64,000 bases of DNA from Arthrobacter sp. OY3WO11 (GTDB lineage Bacteria > Actinomycetota > Actinomycetes > Actinomycetales > Micrococcaceae), in assembly GCF_001641125.1 (NCBI RefSeq), contig NZ_LWLP01000001.1:3847828-3911827 (forward strand), in the 5' to 3' direction. Under the pieces are notes generated by a model that worked only from the letters and a program-made list of their open reading frames with translations, did not search any database and was not told the origin of the DNA. Positions 1 through 8,444 of this stretch are shown here, in pieces. A program made the position numbers and the translations under genes. Numbering within the stretch: position 1 is the stretch's first letter; each line of letters begins with the position of its first letter.

Positions 1-2
1 TG

Positions 3-680
3 CTAGGCCTGTTCCACCAGCAGGCCCTTGGCCTTCAGGACGTCCGTAAGGTTGCAGAGGTCGATGGTGGTGCCACCGGCTTTGTACAGGCCGATGAGCT
101 CACGCTCGGCGTCGTCACGTTCCTGGGAGAGGCGGATGACCTCCTCGATCTCGTCCTTGCGCACCACGACTACGCCGTCGGCGTCGCCGCGCAGGACGTC
201 GCCGGGGTAGATGATCTCGTCGCCGAAGACCACCGGGTGGTTGATGGGGCCGATGGTCTCCTTGACTGTGCCCTTGATGGACACACTGCCGGAGAACACG
301 GGCAGTCCGAGTTCAATAAGGTCCTGGGTGTCGCGGACCCCTGAGTCCGTCACCAGGCCGGCCAGGCCCTTGGCCTTCATCGCGTTGCCCAGGACGTCGC
401 CGAACGTCCCGGCTTCCTCGTACTCCCCCGCGGAAGCGAGGATGACGTCCCCCGGCTGCGCGTAGTGGATGGCTACCTGGAGCATCAGGTTGTCCCTGGG
501 TGCACAGCGGACGGTGGTGGCGGGCCCACAGAAGGACATGGCCCTGTCGATGGGCTTGATGCGGGAGCTCAGTGCGCCCTTGCGACCCTGCGCCTCGTGG
601 ATGGTGGCTGATGAGAACTTCGCGAGCCGGCTGACGGCGTCGGCGCTAGGGCGGTTGATGGTGGTTTTGACGTGGATCAC
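3..680 (-). CDS. RraA-family 4-hydroxy-4-methyl-2-oxoglutarate/CHA aldolase-like protein
   Basis: 225 aa from a GTG start (MIHVKTTINRP) with AAGGAAA about 8 bases upstream; the frame stays open further upstream, but that part overlaps the aminotransferase gene. The sequence shows the RraA/LigK fold: a SSATIHEAQ-type N terminus, FGDVLGNAMKAKG (about 95-107), GLVTDSGVRD carrying the conserved Arg-Asp, and PGDVLRGDADGVVVV near residue 180. Family members are Mg-dependent class II aldolases that split 4-hydroxy-4-methyl-2-oxoglutarate or 4-carboxy-4-hydroxy-2-oxoadipate to pyruvate and can decarboxylate oxaloacetate. It lies 28 bp after the aminotransferase on the same strand, so the two are probably cotranscribed. 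The substrate is not fixed by sequence; an RraA-like regulatory role is less likely at this length. Confidence 0.85.
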   Translation of the reverse strand: MIHVKTTINRPSADAVSRLAKFSSATIHEAQGRKGALSSRIKPIDRAMSFCGPATTVRCAPRDNLMLQVAIHYAQPGDVILASAGEYEEAGTFGDVLGNAMKAKGLAGLVTDSGVRDTQDLIELGLPVFSGSVSIKGTVKETIGPINHPVVFGDEIIYPGDVLRGDADGVVVVRKDEIEEVIRLSQERDDAERELIGLYKAGGTTIDLCNLTDVLKAKGLLVEQA

Positions 681-708
681 GGCGTTTGTTTCCTTCGGTG
701 GGGTTGGA

Positions 709-1917
709 TCAGGTGAGGGCCTGGACGGCCTTGTCGATGGCAGCGATGGATTCCTCGATGGTGTCCAGGCTGGTGGCGTAGGAGATCCGGAAGTACGGGC
801 CCAGGCCGTAGGCGGAGCCCTGGATGACCGCCACGGAGGCGGCATCCAGGAGGTAGAGGGTGAAGTCCTGGTCGTTACTGATGACCTGCCCTTCGGGCGT
901 TGTTCTGCCGATGACCCCCGCACAGTTGACGTACGTGTAGAAGGCGCCGTCCGGCGTCGTGCATGACAGGCCGTCCACGGCATTCAGGGCGGCGACGGCG
1001 GTGTCACGCCGCTTGCGGTAGGTCTCCACGCTGTCCCGGACGAAGCCCTGGCTGCCGGTGAGGGCGGCAGCGGCCGCGGCCTGGCTCACGGAGGACGGGC
1101 AGGAGGAAATCTGCGACTGCAGCTTGTTGATGGCCGCGATCAGCGGCGCCGGCCCTGCGGCGTATCCCAGCCGCCAGCCGGTCATGGCGTAGGCCTTGGA
1201 CACGCCGTTGACGGCCAGGACCCGGTCCTTGAGTTCCGGGGCCACCTCCACCAGGCTGGCCAGCTTGCCGTCGCCGAAGTAGATCTGGTCGTAAATTTCG
1301 TCCGCGAGGACAGAGACGTGCGGGTGAACGGCAAGGACGTCGGCGAGCGCCCGCAGTTCGGCACGGGAGTAGACGGCGCCGGTGGGGTTGGACGGTGCGT
1401 TGAGGATGACCCACTTGGTCCGGCCGTTGATGGCACCTGCCAGGGCCTCCGGGGTGAGCTTGAATCCGGAGTCCTCGCCGCAGGGAACGACGACCGGCGT
1501 GCCGTCGTTGGCCAGTACCATGTCCGGGTAGGAAACCCAGTAGGGGGCGGGAACAATCACTTCGTCGCCGGCGTCGAGGGAGGCCATGAAGGCGGTGAAG
1601 ATGACCTGCTTGGCTCCCCCGCCGATGGTGATCTCAGCCGGCGCGTAGTGCAGGCCCGTGCGCAGTTCGAGGGTCTGGAGGATGGCCTTCTGCAGCGCCG
1701 GAGTTCCGGTGACCGACGTGTACTTGGTTTCGCCGCGGGTGATGGCCTCCACAGCGGCCGCCTTGATGTGTTCCGGGGTGTCGAAGTCCGGCTCTCCGAC
1801 TGTCAGGTCGAGGATGCGGCGTCCTTCGGCCTTGAGCTCACGCACCCGGGCCGCAGCAGCCACACTGGCCGAGGACTTGATGCGGGAAACCCGCGAGGCA
1901 GGTACAAATTCTGGCAT
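709..1917 (-). CDS. PLP-dependent class I aminotransferase (aspartate aminotransferase family)
   Basis: 402 aa, the usual length for fold-type I aspartate aminotransferases (AAT subgroup Ib). Visible landmarks are LTVGEPDFDTP near the N terminus, the glycine-rich GGGAKQVIF PLP-phosphate site, NAPSNPTGAV with the conserved Asn-Pro, LADEIYDQI, and SKAYAMTGWRLGY, which holds the Schiff-base lysine; the C-terminal FRISYA arginine binds the substrate carboxylate. The start ATG follows AGGAAGAG. Its downstream partner is the RraA-like aldolase, so the pair could transaminate and then cleave a branched 4-hydroxy amino acid; that link is inference. The gene is divergent from the helix-turn-helix protein at 2155. 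Confidence 0.93.
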   Translation of the reverse strand: MPEFVPASRVSRIKSSASVAAAARVRELKAEGRRILDLTVGEPDFDTPEHIKAAAVEAITRGETKYTSVTGTPALQKAILQTLELRTGLHYAPAEITIGGGAKQVIFTAFMASLDAGDEVIVPAPYWVSYPDMVLANDGTPVVVPCGEDSGFKLTPEALAGAINGRTKWVILNAPSNPTGAVYSRAELRALADVLAVHPHVSVLADEIYDQIYFGDGKLASLVEVAPELKDRVLAVNGVSKAYAMTGWRLGYAAGPAPLIAAINKLQSQISSCPSSVSQAAAAAALTGSQGFVRDSVETYRKRRDTAVAALNAVDGLSCTTPDGAFYTYVNCAGVIGRTTPEGQVISNDQDFTLYLLDAASVAVIQGSAYGLGPYFRISYATSLDTIEESIAAIDKAVQALT

Positions 1918-2000
1918 GGTCTCTTCCTAGGGAGTCAGGAGCGGGCGGTACTCGTTTCCTTCGACACTAGGGAAATCCCGTTGCTGTGGATAAGACCTAA

Positions 2001-2069
2001 AGTGCGTGGGCGGATAAGCGTCCCTTATGGCTGGCCCACCCACACGTTCCGGTTATGGGTCCACGCACT
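2001..2069. promoter_or_regulatory. Inverted repeat in divergent promoter region
   Basis: Arms AGTGCGTGG (2001-2009) and CCACGCACT (2061-2069) are perfect 9-bp complements about 51 bp apart, between the aminotransferase and the helix-turn-helix gene. A smaller symmetry (ATAAG/CTTAT) lies between them. This could be an operator pair for the adjacent DNA-binding protein. No promoter elements were assigned with confidence in the 1918-2154 gap. Confidence 0.4.
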
Positions 2070-2154
2070 ATTGGTATTTCCGCCCCGGCGCCTTACTGCC
2101 TAGCCTTCTAGGTACGTCGGCCCGTTCAGCGGCAAACCGAACCGAGGAGTGATC

Positions 2155-2664
2155 GTGAGCGTTACGCACCAGGACGATGCCGGTTACTACCGCTACCGCG
2201 GAACGCCGAAACCCCACCCGGCCGCCCGTCAGGCGGACAAGCTCCGCAGGCTGCTCAAGGCGAACCGGCAGCGCATCGCCTTCAACGCCAGCAGCAGCCG
2301 TTCGCTCTTCGTCCGCCTGAACCAGCACATCGCGCAGGCGCTCGGGGACGGGATCAAGGTGACGCACCTGGCCGAGGCTGCCGGGCTTTCCCGCTGGACC
2401 ATCCGCACCATCGGCCGGTCCTTTGATGACCTGCTGCCCTCCGGGACACACCCGGACCAGCAGCTGGCTGCTATCGCGGGGCTGAAGTCCGAGCTCGCTG
2501 AACTGGAGGAAGTGAAAGCTGCCCTGGAGGAGCGGCGGCTTAGCCTCCTGGCGGCTGCGCGCCGCCTCGGCCTCATGGATGACTTCGAGCTCGCAGCGCT
2601 CAGCGGACTACAAAGTGGGGACATCCGCAAAATGACGTGGGGTCTTCAGCCCCGACTTCCCTAG
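2155..2664 (+). CDS. Helix-turn-helix protein of unknown function
   Basis: 169 aa from GTG 2155, chosen because GAGGAG lies 5 bases upstream; a GTG two codons earlier would sit inside that site. The middle (about residues 65-85, VTHLAEAAGLSRWTIRTIG) is a convincing helix-turn-helix. The segment after it (SELAELEEVKAALEERRLS) is a charged, probably coiled-coil helix, and a second short helical unit follows (AARRLGLMDDFELAALSGL). There is no effector or catalytic domain. It lies immediately upstream of the universal stress protein and divergent from the aminotransferase; an inverted repeat between the divergent genes may be its site. No specific family was recognised. Confidence 0.75.
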   Translation: MSVTHQDDAGYYRYRGTPKPHPAARQADKLRRLLKANRQRIAFNASSSRSLFVRLNQHIAQALGDGIKVTHLAEAAGLSRWTIRTIGRSFDDLLPSGTHPDQQLAAIAGLKSELAELEEVKAALEERRLSLLAAARRLGLMDDFELAALSGLQSGDIRKMTWGLQPRLP

Positions 2665-2712
2665 ACTGGCCAGTGGACGTTGAACCACGGACACAGAGCG
2701 AAGGAGCACAGC

Positions 2713-3135
2713 ATGAGCGGAGTAGTTGTTGTAGGTGTGGACGGCAGCCCGTCGGCACGGAAGGCTGCCGAAGTGGCGCTGGGCCTTGCGAAGGCGCTGG
2801 GAGGTTCCCTTCACATTGTCACCGCGTTCGACGTGGACCGGTCCGAAACCTTTGGCGTCGGCTCGGATGAAGTGAAAGTTTGGAACTCAGAAGCCGCCGA
2901 AACGGTCGCCAAGTCCCTCGGCGAAACGCGGCCGGGAGTGGAGATCAGCTACTTCGCCGCCCGCGGCAAGCCCGCCGACGCCCTCATCAAGGAAGCCATG
3001 CGCCTCGACGCCCGGCTGATCGTCGTCGGCAACCGGCGCATGCGCGGCATCGGCCGGCTCCTCGGCAGCGTCGCGAACAGCGTGGCGCACAACGCGCCGT
3101 GCGATGTCTACATCGCCAACACGTACGAAGACTAG
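2713..3135 (+). CDS. Universal stress protein (UspA family)
   Basis: 140 aa, one Usp domain. The start ATG (MSGVVVVGVDGS) follows AAGGAG, so an earlier in-frame ATG at 2680 is not needed. The N-terminal VVGVDGSPSARKA and the C-terminal GNRRMRGIGRLLGSVANSV correspond to the Asp and the glycine-rich loop of ATP-binding Usp proteins. These cytosolic proteins dimerise, bind ATP and help cells survive starvation or oxidative stress; no catalytic activity is implied. It is followed by a strong palindrome that probably ends its transcript. Confidence 0.93.
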   Translation: MSGVVVVGVDGSPSARKAAEVALGLAKALGGSLHIVTAFDVDRSETFGVGSDEVKVWNSEAAETVAKSLGETRPGVEISYFAARGKPADALIKEAMRLDARLIVVGNRRMRGIGRLLGSVANSVAHNAPCDVYIANTYED

Positions 3136-3171
3136 TCCTACCCGCCCCTCCCATAGCGTGGGCAAAAAGAG

Positions 3172-3207
3172 AGCGGACGACGGCGGGACCTCCCGCCGTC
3201 GTCCGCT
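3172..3207. repeat. Intergenic palindrome, family copy 1
   Basis: Perfect 17-bp arms (AGCGGACGACGGCGGGA and its complement) separated by two bases, immediately after the universal stress protein gene. It is the reference copy of a family repeated about nine more times in this window. It can fold into a very stable hairpin but lacks a good T-tract, so it is either an unusual terminator or a REP-like element. Confidence 0.85.
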
Positions 3208-3325
3208 TGCTTTATGCGCCTCTTGATCAAGATTTGCCAAGTTTATCCCGTCGATAGATAAACCCTCTTCCGTTGCCGCCGCGGCCTGCCTACCGTTGAC
3301 TCCACAAGCACGCCAAGGGGGATTT

Positions 3326-3490
3326 ATGGAACGCTCGGACGACGGTACGCAGACGACCCGTGAGGAACTTCAGCAGCCTGATATTTCGGATCCGCTGGAG
3401 GGCCGGCAGCGCACAGTGGCCGAGTGGACCGGCGACCTCCTGCTCGGCATCCGGCAGCCCGTCCAATTCAGGCTGGCCGACTGGCCGTAG
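3326..3490 (+). CDS. Small hypothetical protein (54 aa)
   Basis: The ATG (MERSDDGTQTTREELQQ) is preceded by AAGGGGG at good spacing, and the open frame is short but has the high third-position GC expected here. The protein is acidic at the N terminus and has no transmembrane segment, cysteine motif or recognised domain. It stands alone between the universal stress protein and the convergent acidic protein at 3648. An inverted repeat GTTTATC/GATAAAC lies upstream near 3240-3262 and may belong to its promoter. The function is unknown. Confidence 0.5.
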   Translation: MERSDDGTQTTREELQQPDISDPLEGRQRTVAEWTGDLLLGIRQPVQFRLADWP

Positions 3491-3647
3491 GAATTTCCAG
3501 GACCGGCCACTCCAAAGTGCGGGCCACCTGGACCACCGGTATGACTCCCCCGGCAAGGGCTTCGGGAGCCATGCGCCCAACACGGCCAGCGCACTGATCC
3601 AGGTTGTTGCCTGCCGTTTCCGGCCCGCACGCCTCTGAACCGGAACC

Positions 3648-3890
3648 CTAGCTTGAGGCGTCCTTTTCGATCTCCTCGGCGAGATCGTCCACGGCTTCGG
3701 GACGCAGCGTGATGCCCGCCTCATCGAAGCGTTCCTCGAGCACGTGGCTGACGTCGTCCTGGACGTGGCCCAGCCGGATTTCGTCCCGGATCTCGTCCGC
3801 GATGCTCTCCGCCGTCGCCACGCCGTCAACCTCCTCCGCGCCATCGTCGCCAGAAGGGGCACCCGCGGTATCAGCTCCGGTGTCAGTCAT
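3648..3890 (-). CDS. Small acidic hypothetical protein (80 aa)
   Basis: Starts MTDTGADTAGAP and is strongly acidic throughout (SIADEIRDEIRLGHVQDDV, EAVDDLAEEIEKD), probably with a disordered N terminus followed by two helices. There are no cysteines and no membrane segment. It lies 43 bp downstream of the small beta-rich protein on the same strand and may be the last gene of the glycine/one-carbon transcript. No family was recognised; function unknown. Confidence 0.6.
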   Translation of the reverse strand: MTDTGADTAGAPSGDDGAEEVDGVATAESIADEIRDEIRLGHVQDDVSHVLEERFDEAGITLRPEAVDDLAEEIEKDASS

Positions 3891-3933
3891 ACTTCATCGT
3901 GGCCAATTACGGGTGGGCGGTCAACACCCGTGC

Positions 3934-4152
3934 CTAGCCCTTGATCTCCACCTTGACGAAGTCCTCCCGGTGGAACATCCGGCGCTCGCGCCAGCCGTCC
4001 AGGACCACCCAGATGATGGAGCCGTCCGGTGTGGTCCCGTCCACCACGCCGCAGCCGATGGCCTGCCCGTCCTGCGAGAGGCGCACCGGTTGGCCCGCGG
4101 GAAGGGCGGTCCAGGAGACCCGTCGCCAGCTGTGTGCTTCGCTCGGTTTCAT
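3934..4152 (-). CDS. Small beta-rich protein of unknown function (72 aa)
   Basis: The start ATG (MKPSEAHSWRRVSW) is 5 bp beyond the purU stop codon, so the two are translationally close and cotranscribed; longer frames upstream overlap purU and are rejected. The body (VRLSQDGQAIGCGVVDG, TPDGSIIWVVLDGWRERRMFHREDFVKV) predicts alternating short strands, like a small barrel. The GQ-(V)-DGS-W pattern resembles the C-terminal part of the LacI-headed protein at 54454-55182. No catalytic residues are evident. The function is unknown; the operon position suggests a link to one-carbon or glycine use. Confidence 0.65.
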   Translation of the reverse strand: MKPSEAHSWRRVSWTALPAGQPVRLSQDGQAIGCGVVDGTTPDGSIIWVVLDGWRERRMFHREDFVKVEIKG

Positions 4153-4157
4153 GGCGC

Positions 4158-5078
4158 CTACCGCAGGACGACGGTCCGGTTGCCCAGCAGCAGGATCCTG
4201 CCCTCGCAGTGCCAGCGGACGGCGTTCCGCAGTGCCACGCACTCTGCGTCCCGGCCCACCGCCACCAGGTCGTCAGCCGTGTACGTGTGGTCCACCTCGA
4301 TGACCTGCTGGGAGATGATGGGGCCCTCATCCAGCTCCGCGTTGACGTAGTGCGCGGTGGCGCCCACCGTCTTTACGCCGCGCTCGTACGCCTGGTGGTA
4401 GGGCTTCGCGCCCTTGAAGCTCGGCAGGAACGAGTGGTGGATGTTGATGGTTTTGCCCGCAAGCCTTGCCGAGAGCTCGTCGCTGAGCACCTGCATGTAC
4501 CGGGCCAGGACCACCAGTTCCACGTCGAACTGGTCCACGAGTTCCAGGAGCCGGGCTTCGGCGTCGGCCTTGGTGTCCCTGGTGACCGGCACGTGGAAGA
4601 ACGGGATGCCGTGCCACTGGACCAGGCCTTCCTGGTCGCGGTGGTTGGAGACGACGGCGACGATCTCCACCGGGATATCGCCGGTGCGTGCGCGGAACAG
4701 CAGGTCGTTGAGGCAGTGGCCCATTCTGGACACCATTACCAGCACGCGGCGCTTCCGGCCGTGCGGCTCCAGCTGCCAGTTCATCTGCCACTTCTCCGCA
4801 ACGGGCGCGAAGCCGCGGCGCAGGTCAGGGGTGCTCTGCAGTTCCTGCGCTGAGGCGAAGTGGACGCGCATAAAGAAGTGCCCCTGCGCTTTGTCCCCAT
4901 ACTGTTTGATGTCGATGATGTCGCAGCCCTGCTGCAGCAGGAATTCCGAGACCGCGTGCACAAGCCCGGGCGATTCAACGCAGTCAACCGTCAGGACGTG
5001 TTCGACGGCGGCAGCCGGATCCGGTGCCAAGGCACCAGCGGCAGTGGTTGGGAGGGTCGTTTCCACGGTTGTGCTCAC
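4158..5078 (-). CDS. purU: Formyltetrahydrofolate deformylase
   Basis: 306 aa. Residues about 27-105 form an ACT domain (LTVDCVESPGLVHAVSEFL), followed by a formyl-transferase fold containing VVSNHRD, the catalytic NIHHSFLPSF and YVNAELDEGPII with the conserved Asp. PurU hydrolyses 10-formyl-THF to formate and THF in the cytosol, recycling THF when one-carbon units accumulate. The GTG start overlaps the permease stop codon (GTGA). Its place behind gcv, glyA and the MetF-like gene fits disposal of glycine-derived C1 units. The first 25 residues are a low-complexity extension. Confidence 0.97.
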   Translation of the reverse strand: MSTTVETTLPTTAAGALAPDPAAAVEHVLTVDCVESPGLVHAVSEFLLQQGCDIIDIKQYGDKAQGHFFMRVHFASAQELQSTPDLRRGFAPVAEKWQMNWQLEPHGRKRRVLVMVSRMGHCLNDLLFRARTGDIPVEIVAVVSNHRDQEGLVQWHGIPFFHVPVTRDTKADAEARLLELVDQFDVELVVLARYMQVLSDELSARLAGKTINIHHSFLPSFKGAKPYHQAYERGVKTVGATAHYVNAELDEGPIISQQVIEVDHTYTADDLVAVGRDAECVALRNAVRWHCEGRILLLGNRTVVLR

Positions 5079-6550
5079 TTTTTGGCTCCATCAAGGTCGC
5101 GGCCAATGGCTGAAGCCTCGGCATCCAGGTCCTGGGCGAGCTCGGACTTGAACGTGGCGTACCGGGCCAGGTGCACGGGGCGGCGGCGGAGCACCAGCCA
5201 GGCCGCACCGAGGATCAGGAACCATACCGGCGTGACAAGCAGCGCCAGCAAGGTGTCCTCCTGCGTGGTCAGCGCCCACAGGACGAAGGCGAAGAACGCG
5301 AACACCACCCACACCATGGGCACCCCGCCGGGCATCCGGTACTTGGAGGCCTCGTGCAGGTGGGAGCGGCGGCGCCGGAATGCCAAATAGCTGGCCAGGA
5401 TGATGGACCAGACGAACACGAAGCAGACGGCGGATACGGTGGTGACCATTTCGAAGGCCTTGCCGATGTCCTGGCCCGCGTACATCAGGATGACGCCGGA
5501 AAGCAGCAGGACGCAGGAGAGGAACAGGGCGTTCTGCGGGACCTTGCGGGCGGACAGGTGGCGGAAGACCGACGGCGCGTCCCCCTCCTGCGCCAGGCCG
5601 TAGACCATGCGGGACGTGGAGTAGATGCCGGAGTTGGCGGAGGACATGGCCGAGCTGAGGACAACCAGGTTAACCACGGTGGCGGCGGCGCCGAGGCCGG
5701 CCAGGGAGAACATGGCGATGAACGGGCTGTGGCCTGCCTGGAACTGTGTCCACGGGGTGACGGACATCAGGATGATGAGGGCGCCCACGTAGAAGAGCAA
5801 CACGCGGATGGGGATGGAGTTGATGGCCCGGGGCAGGTTCTTCTCCGGGTCCTTCGCCTCGGCGGCGGTGGTGCCCACCAGCTCAATGCCCACGAAAGCG
5901 AACACCGCGATCTGGAAGCCTGCCACAAAACCCATGAACTCGTTCGGGAACATCCCGCCATGGCTCCACAAATTCGTGAAGGTGGCAGGGCCGGCGTCGG
6001 ACTGGAAGCCCGTGAAGATCATGAACATGCCCACGATGATCAGCGCCGCGATGGCAATGATCTTGATCAGCGCGAACCAGAATTCGGTCTCGCCGAATGC
6101 CTTCACGGTGACCAGGTTCAGGAGCAGGAGGATGGCCACCGTGGCCAGCCCCGGGATCCACAGCGGCAGGCCGGGCCAGAGTTCTTTGGAGTAGCCGGCG
6201 ATCGCGATCACATCCGCGATGCCCGTGATCACCCAGCAGAACCAGTAGGTCCAGCCGGTAAAGAAGCCGGCCCAGGGGCCCAAAAGGTCCGCCGCGAAAT
6301 CGCTGAAGGACTTGTAGTTCAGGTTGCTCAGCAGCAGTTCGCCCATGGCCCGCATGACGAAGAACAGCATGAAGCCGATGATCATGTAGACGAAAATGAC
6401 GGACGGTCCGGCTGCGGAAATGGTTTTGCCCGAGCCCATGAACAGGCCGGTGCCGATTGCGCCGCCAATGGCGATCAGCTGGATGTGCCTGTTGGTGAGC
6501 TGCCGCTCAAGATGCGGTTCCTGGAGGGTTTTCACAGGGTTAGTTGTCAC
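5075..6550 (-). CDS. APC-family amino-acid permease
   Basis: 491 aa with about 12 predicted membrane helices. The N terminus has the AAT/APC signature RHIQLIAIGGAIGTGLFMG and SGKTISAAGPS; a charged cytoplasmic tail ends the protein. It resembles bacterial D-serine/D-alanine/glycine or aromatic/branched amino-acid proton symporters. GTG start preceded by GAGGAG; the first codons overlap the end of the MetF-like gene by 11 bp and its stop overlaps purU. The operon context argues for glycine or serine uptake; substrate specificity cannot be read from sequence. Confidence 0.9.
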   Translation of the reverse strand: MTTNPVKTLQEPHLERQLTNRHIQLIAIGGAIGTGLFMGSGKTISAAGPSVIFVYMIIGFMLFFVMRAMGELLLSNLNYKSFSDFAADLLGPWAGFFTGWTYWFCWVITGIADVIAIAGYSKELWPGLPLWIPGLATVAILLLLNLVTVKAFGETEFWFALIKIIAIAALIIVGMFMIFTGFQSDAGPATFTNLWSHGGMFPNEFMGFVAGFQIAVFAFVGIELVGTTAAEAKDPEKNLPRAINSIPIRVLLFYVGALIILMSVTPWTQFQAGHSPFIAMFSLAGLGAAATVVNLVVLSSAMSSANSGIYSTSRMVYGLAQEGDAPSVFRHLSARKVPQNALFLSCVLLLSGVILMYAGQDIGKAFEMVTTVSAVCFVFVWSIILASYLAFRRRRSHLHEASKYRMPGGVPMVWVVFAFFAFVLWALTTQEDTLLALLVTPVWFLILGAAWLVLRRRPVHLARYATFKSELAQDLDAEASAIGRDLDGAKK

Positions 6551-7373
6551 GTGCTGCTCCTCGAATCAAAGCTGTCTGGAGTGCGGAAGGGGAAGATGCG
6601 GCCGCTTCGTTGGGGACCGCATCGAGGCTGTTGAAGCTGTAGAGGTGGATGCCGGCGATGTTGCCGGGCGTGTTTTCGAGCCCGGCCACCAGGGCGTCCG
6701 GCGAGTAACGGTCGCCGCTGAGGAGTTTGCGGGCCAGCGGGCCCTTGCGGCTGAGGAACTTCAGGGAACTTCCGACGCCGATCTGCGTGGCGAGTGCCAC
6801 AAGCTTGGTCCGCGGGACGGACCCTGCCACGCCCGCCCAGAGAGGCAAGTGGACGCCTTCGCGGCGCAGGAGCGCGGCATAGTCATGGATCTTTCCGGCC
6901 GAAAAACACATCTGCGTGACCACGTGCGAGGCGAGGTGCTGCTTGGCCAGCAGCCCGTCCAGCAGGTCCAAAGGGCTGACGGCGGGGTGGCCTTCCGGAT
7001 AACCCGCGACGCCGGCCCGCATCATCCCGCCGCTGTACTGGGCGATGTCCTCGAGGACCGGAAGCGCCGAGGTGTAGGTGCCGGCGGGCTGCTTCCGGTC
7101 TCCCCCAATGACGAAGACTTCGCGGATGCCTGCAGCATCGCAGCCGCGGATGATCTCGGTGAGCTCGGCGCGGCTGCGGATACTCCGGGCGGCGAGGTGC
7201 GGGATCACCTGGTAGCCGGCGTCGCTCAGCTCCACGGCGGTGCGCATGGTCCGCTCGATGCCGTGGTGCGGCAGGCAGGTGACGCTCAGTGGCGTGGCCG
7301 CGGACACCCGGGCCCGGACCTGCTCAACGATTCCCTCGGAGGGAATGATTTCGATTCTGACGGGGAACATCAT
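6540..7373 (-). CDS. Methylenetetrahydrofolate reductase-like protein
   Basis: 277 aa, slightly shorter than MetF (about 296). It has the barrel pattern of the MTHFR family: RIEIIPSEG at strand 1 in place of the usual EFFPP, SVTCLPHHGIERT, VIPHLAARS, VFVIGGDRKQPAG and the central GVAGYPEGHP. MetF reduces methylene-THF to methyl-THF with a flavin. Two ATGs lie in tandem after AGGACC; the second may be the true start. The divergent strand-1 motif and the cluster suggest a paralogue devoted to glycine- or methylamine-derived C1 units rather than methionine synthesis (inference). Confidence 0.8.
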   Translation of the reverse strand: MMFPVRIEIIPSEGIVEQVRARVSAATPLSVTCLPHHGIERTMRTAVELSDAGYQVIPHLAARSIRSRAELTEIIRGCDAAGIREVFVIGGDRKQPAGTYTSALPVLEDIAQYSGGMMRAGVAGYPEGHPAVSPLDLLDGLLAKQHLASHVVTQMCFSAGKIHDYAALLRREGVHLPLWAGVAGSVPRTKLVALATQIGVGSSLKFLSRKGPLARKLLSGDRYSPDALVAGLENTPGNIAGIHLYSFNSLDAVPNEAAASSPSALQTALIRGAARDN

Positions 7374-7423
7374 TGGTCCTGTCTTTGCTTCAGTTTTTAA
7401 GGGCTTCAGCGGTGGCTATTCCG

Positions 7424-8431
7424 TCATGCAGTGTTGGCGAGCAGGGAGCTGGCTTCCTGGCGGGTGCTGCCGGAGGACTCGATGTGGGCGAGTTCGGCGG
7501 GGATGTCCCAGCCTTTCTTTCGCATCGCGGTGGCCCAGAGCCGCCCGGCACGGTAGGAGGAACGAACCAAAGGACCACTCATGACGCCGAGGAACCCGAT
7601 CTCGGTGGCCTCGTCCTGGAGGTCCACGAACTCCTGCGGTTTGACCCACCGGTCCACCGGCAGGTGCCGCTCACTCGGGCGCAGGTACTGGGTGATGGTG
7701 ATCAGGTCGCACCCGGCCTCGTGCAGGTCCCGCAGGGCCTCTGAGATCTCCTCGCGGGTCTCGCCCATGCCCAGGATCAGGTTGGACTTGGTGACCATGC
7801 CCAGGTTCCGGCCCTGCGTGATCACATCCAGGGACCGCTCGTACCGGAACGCCGGACGGATCCGCTTGAAAATCCGCGGCACGGTCTCAACGTTGTGCGC
7901 GAACACCTCGGGCTTGGAATCGCAGATCGCGGCGATGTGCTCGGGTTTGCCGGAGAAATCCGGGATCAGCAGTTCCACCCCGGTGCCGGGGTTCAGCTCG
8001 TGGATCTTCCGGACCGTCTCGGCGTACAGCCACACACCCTCATCAGCGAGGTCGTCGCGGGCCACCCCGGTGACGGTGGCGTAGCGCAGCTGCATCGCCT
8101 GCACGGACCGGGCCACCTTGGTGGGCTCGAACATGTCCACCGGGGAAGGCTTCCCGGTATCGATCTGGCAGAAATCACAGCGCCGGGTGCACTCGGACCC
8201 CCCGATCAGGAACGTGGCTTCCTTGTCCTCCCAGCACTCGAAGATGTTGGGGCAGCCGGCCTCCTCACACACCGTGTGCAGGCCCTCTTTCTTGACCAGG
8301 TTCTTGAGCTGGACAAACTCCGGGCCCATCTGGACCTTCGCCTTGATCCACTCCGGCTTGCGCTCCACCGGAACAGCAGAATTGCGCTGTTCAACGCGCA
8401 AAAGCTTCCGGCCTTCAGGTGCCAATGTCAT
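7424..8431 (-). CDS. lipA: Lipoyl synthase
   Basis: 335 aa radical-SAM enzyme. The auxiliary cluster cysteines are in CEEAGCPNIFEC and the radical-SAM cluster in CTRRCDFCQ; the C terminus has the conserved RSSYRAG. LipA inserts two sulfurs into octanoyl groups on lipoyl domains. Placed in the operon that encodes GcvH, it probably serves GcvH lipoylation; a second lipA with lipB elsewhere in the genome would be expected, since no lipB is here. The start follows GAAGGAAG, and only 13 bp separate it from sdaA. Confidence 0.97.
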   Translation of the reverse strand: MTLAPEGRKLLRVEQRNSAVPVERKPEWIKAKVQMGPEFVQLKNLVKKEGLHTVCEEAGCPNIFECWEDKEATFLIGGSECTRRCDFCQIDTGKPSPVDMFEPTKVARSVQAMQLRYATVTGVARDDLADEGVWLYAETVRKIHELNPGTGVELLIPDFSGKPEHIAAICDSKPEVFAHNVETVPRIFKRIRPAFRYERSLDVITQGRNLGMVTKSNLILGMGETREEISEALRDLHEAGCDLITITQYLRPSERHLPVDRWVKPQEFVDLQDEATEIGFLGVMSGPLVRSSYRAGRLWATAMRKKGWDIPAELAHIESSGSTRQEASSLLANTA

Positions 8432-8444
8432 TGTTGTACTTCCT

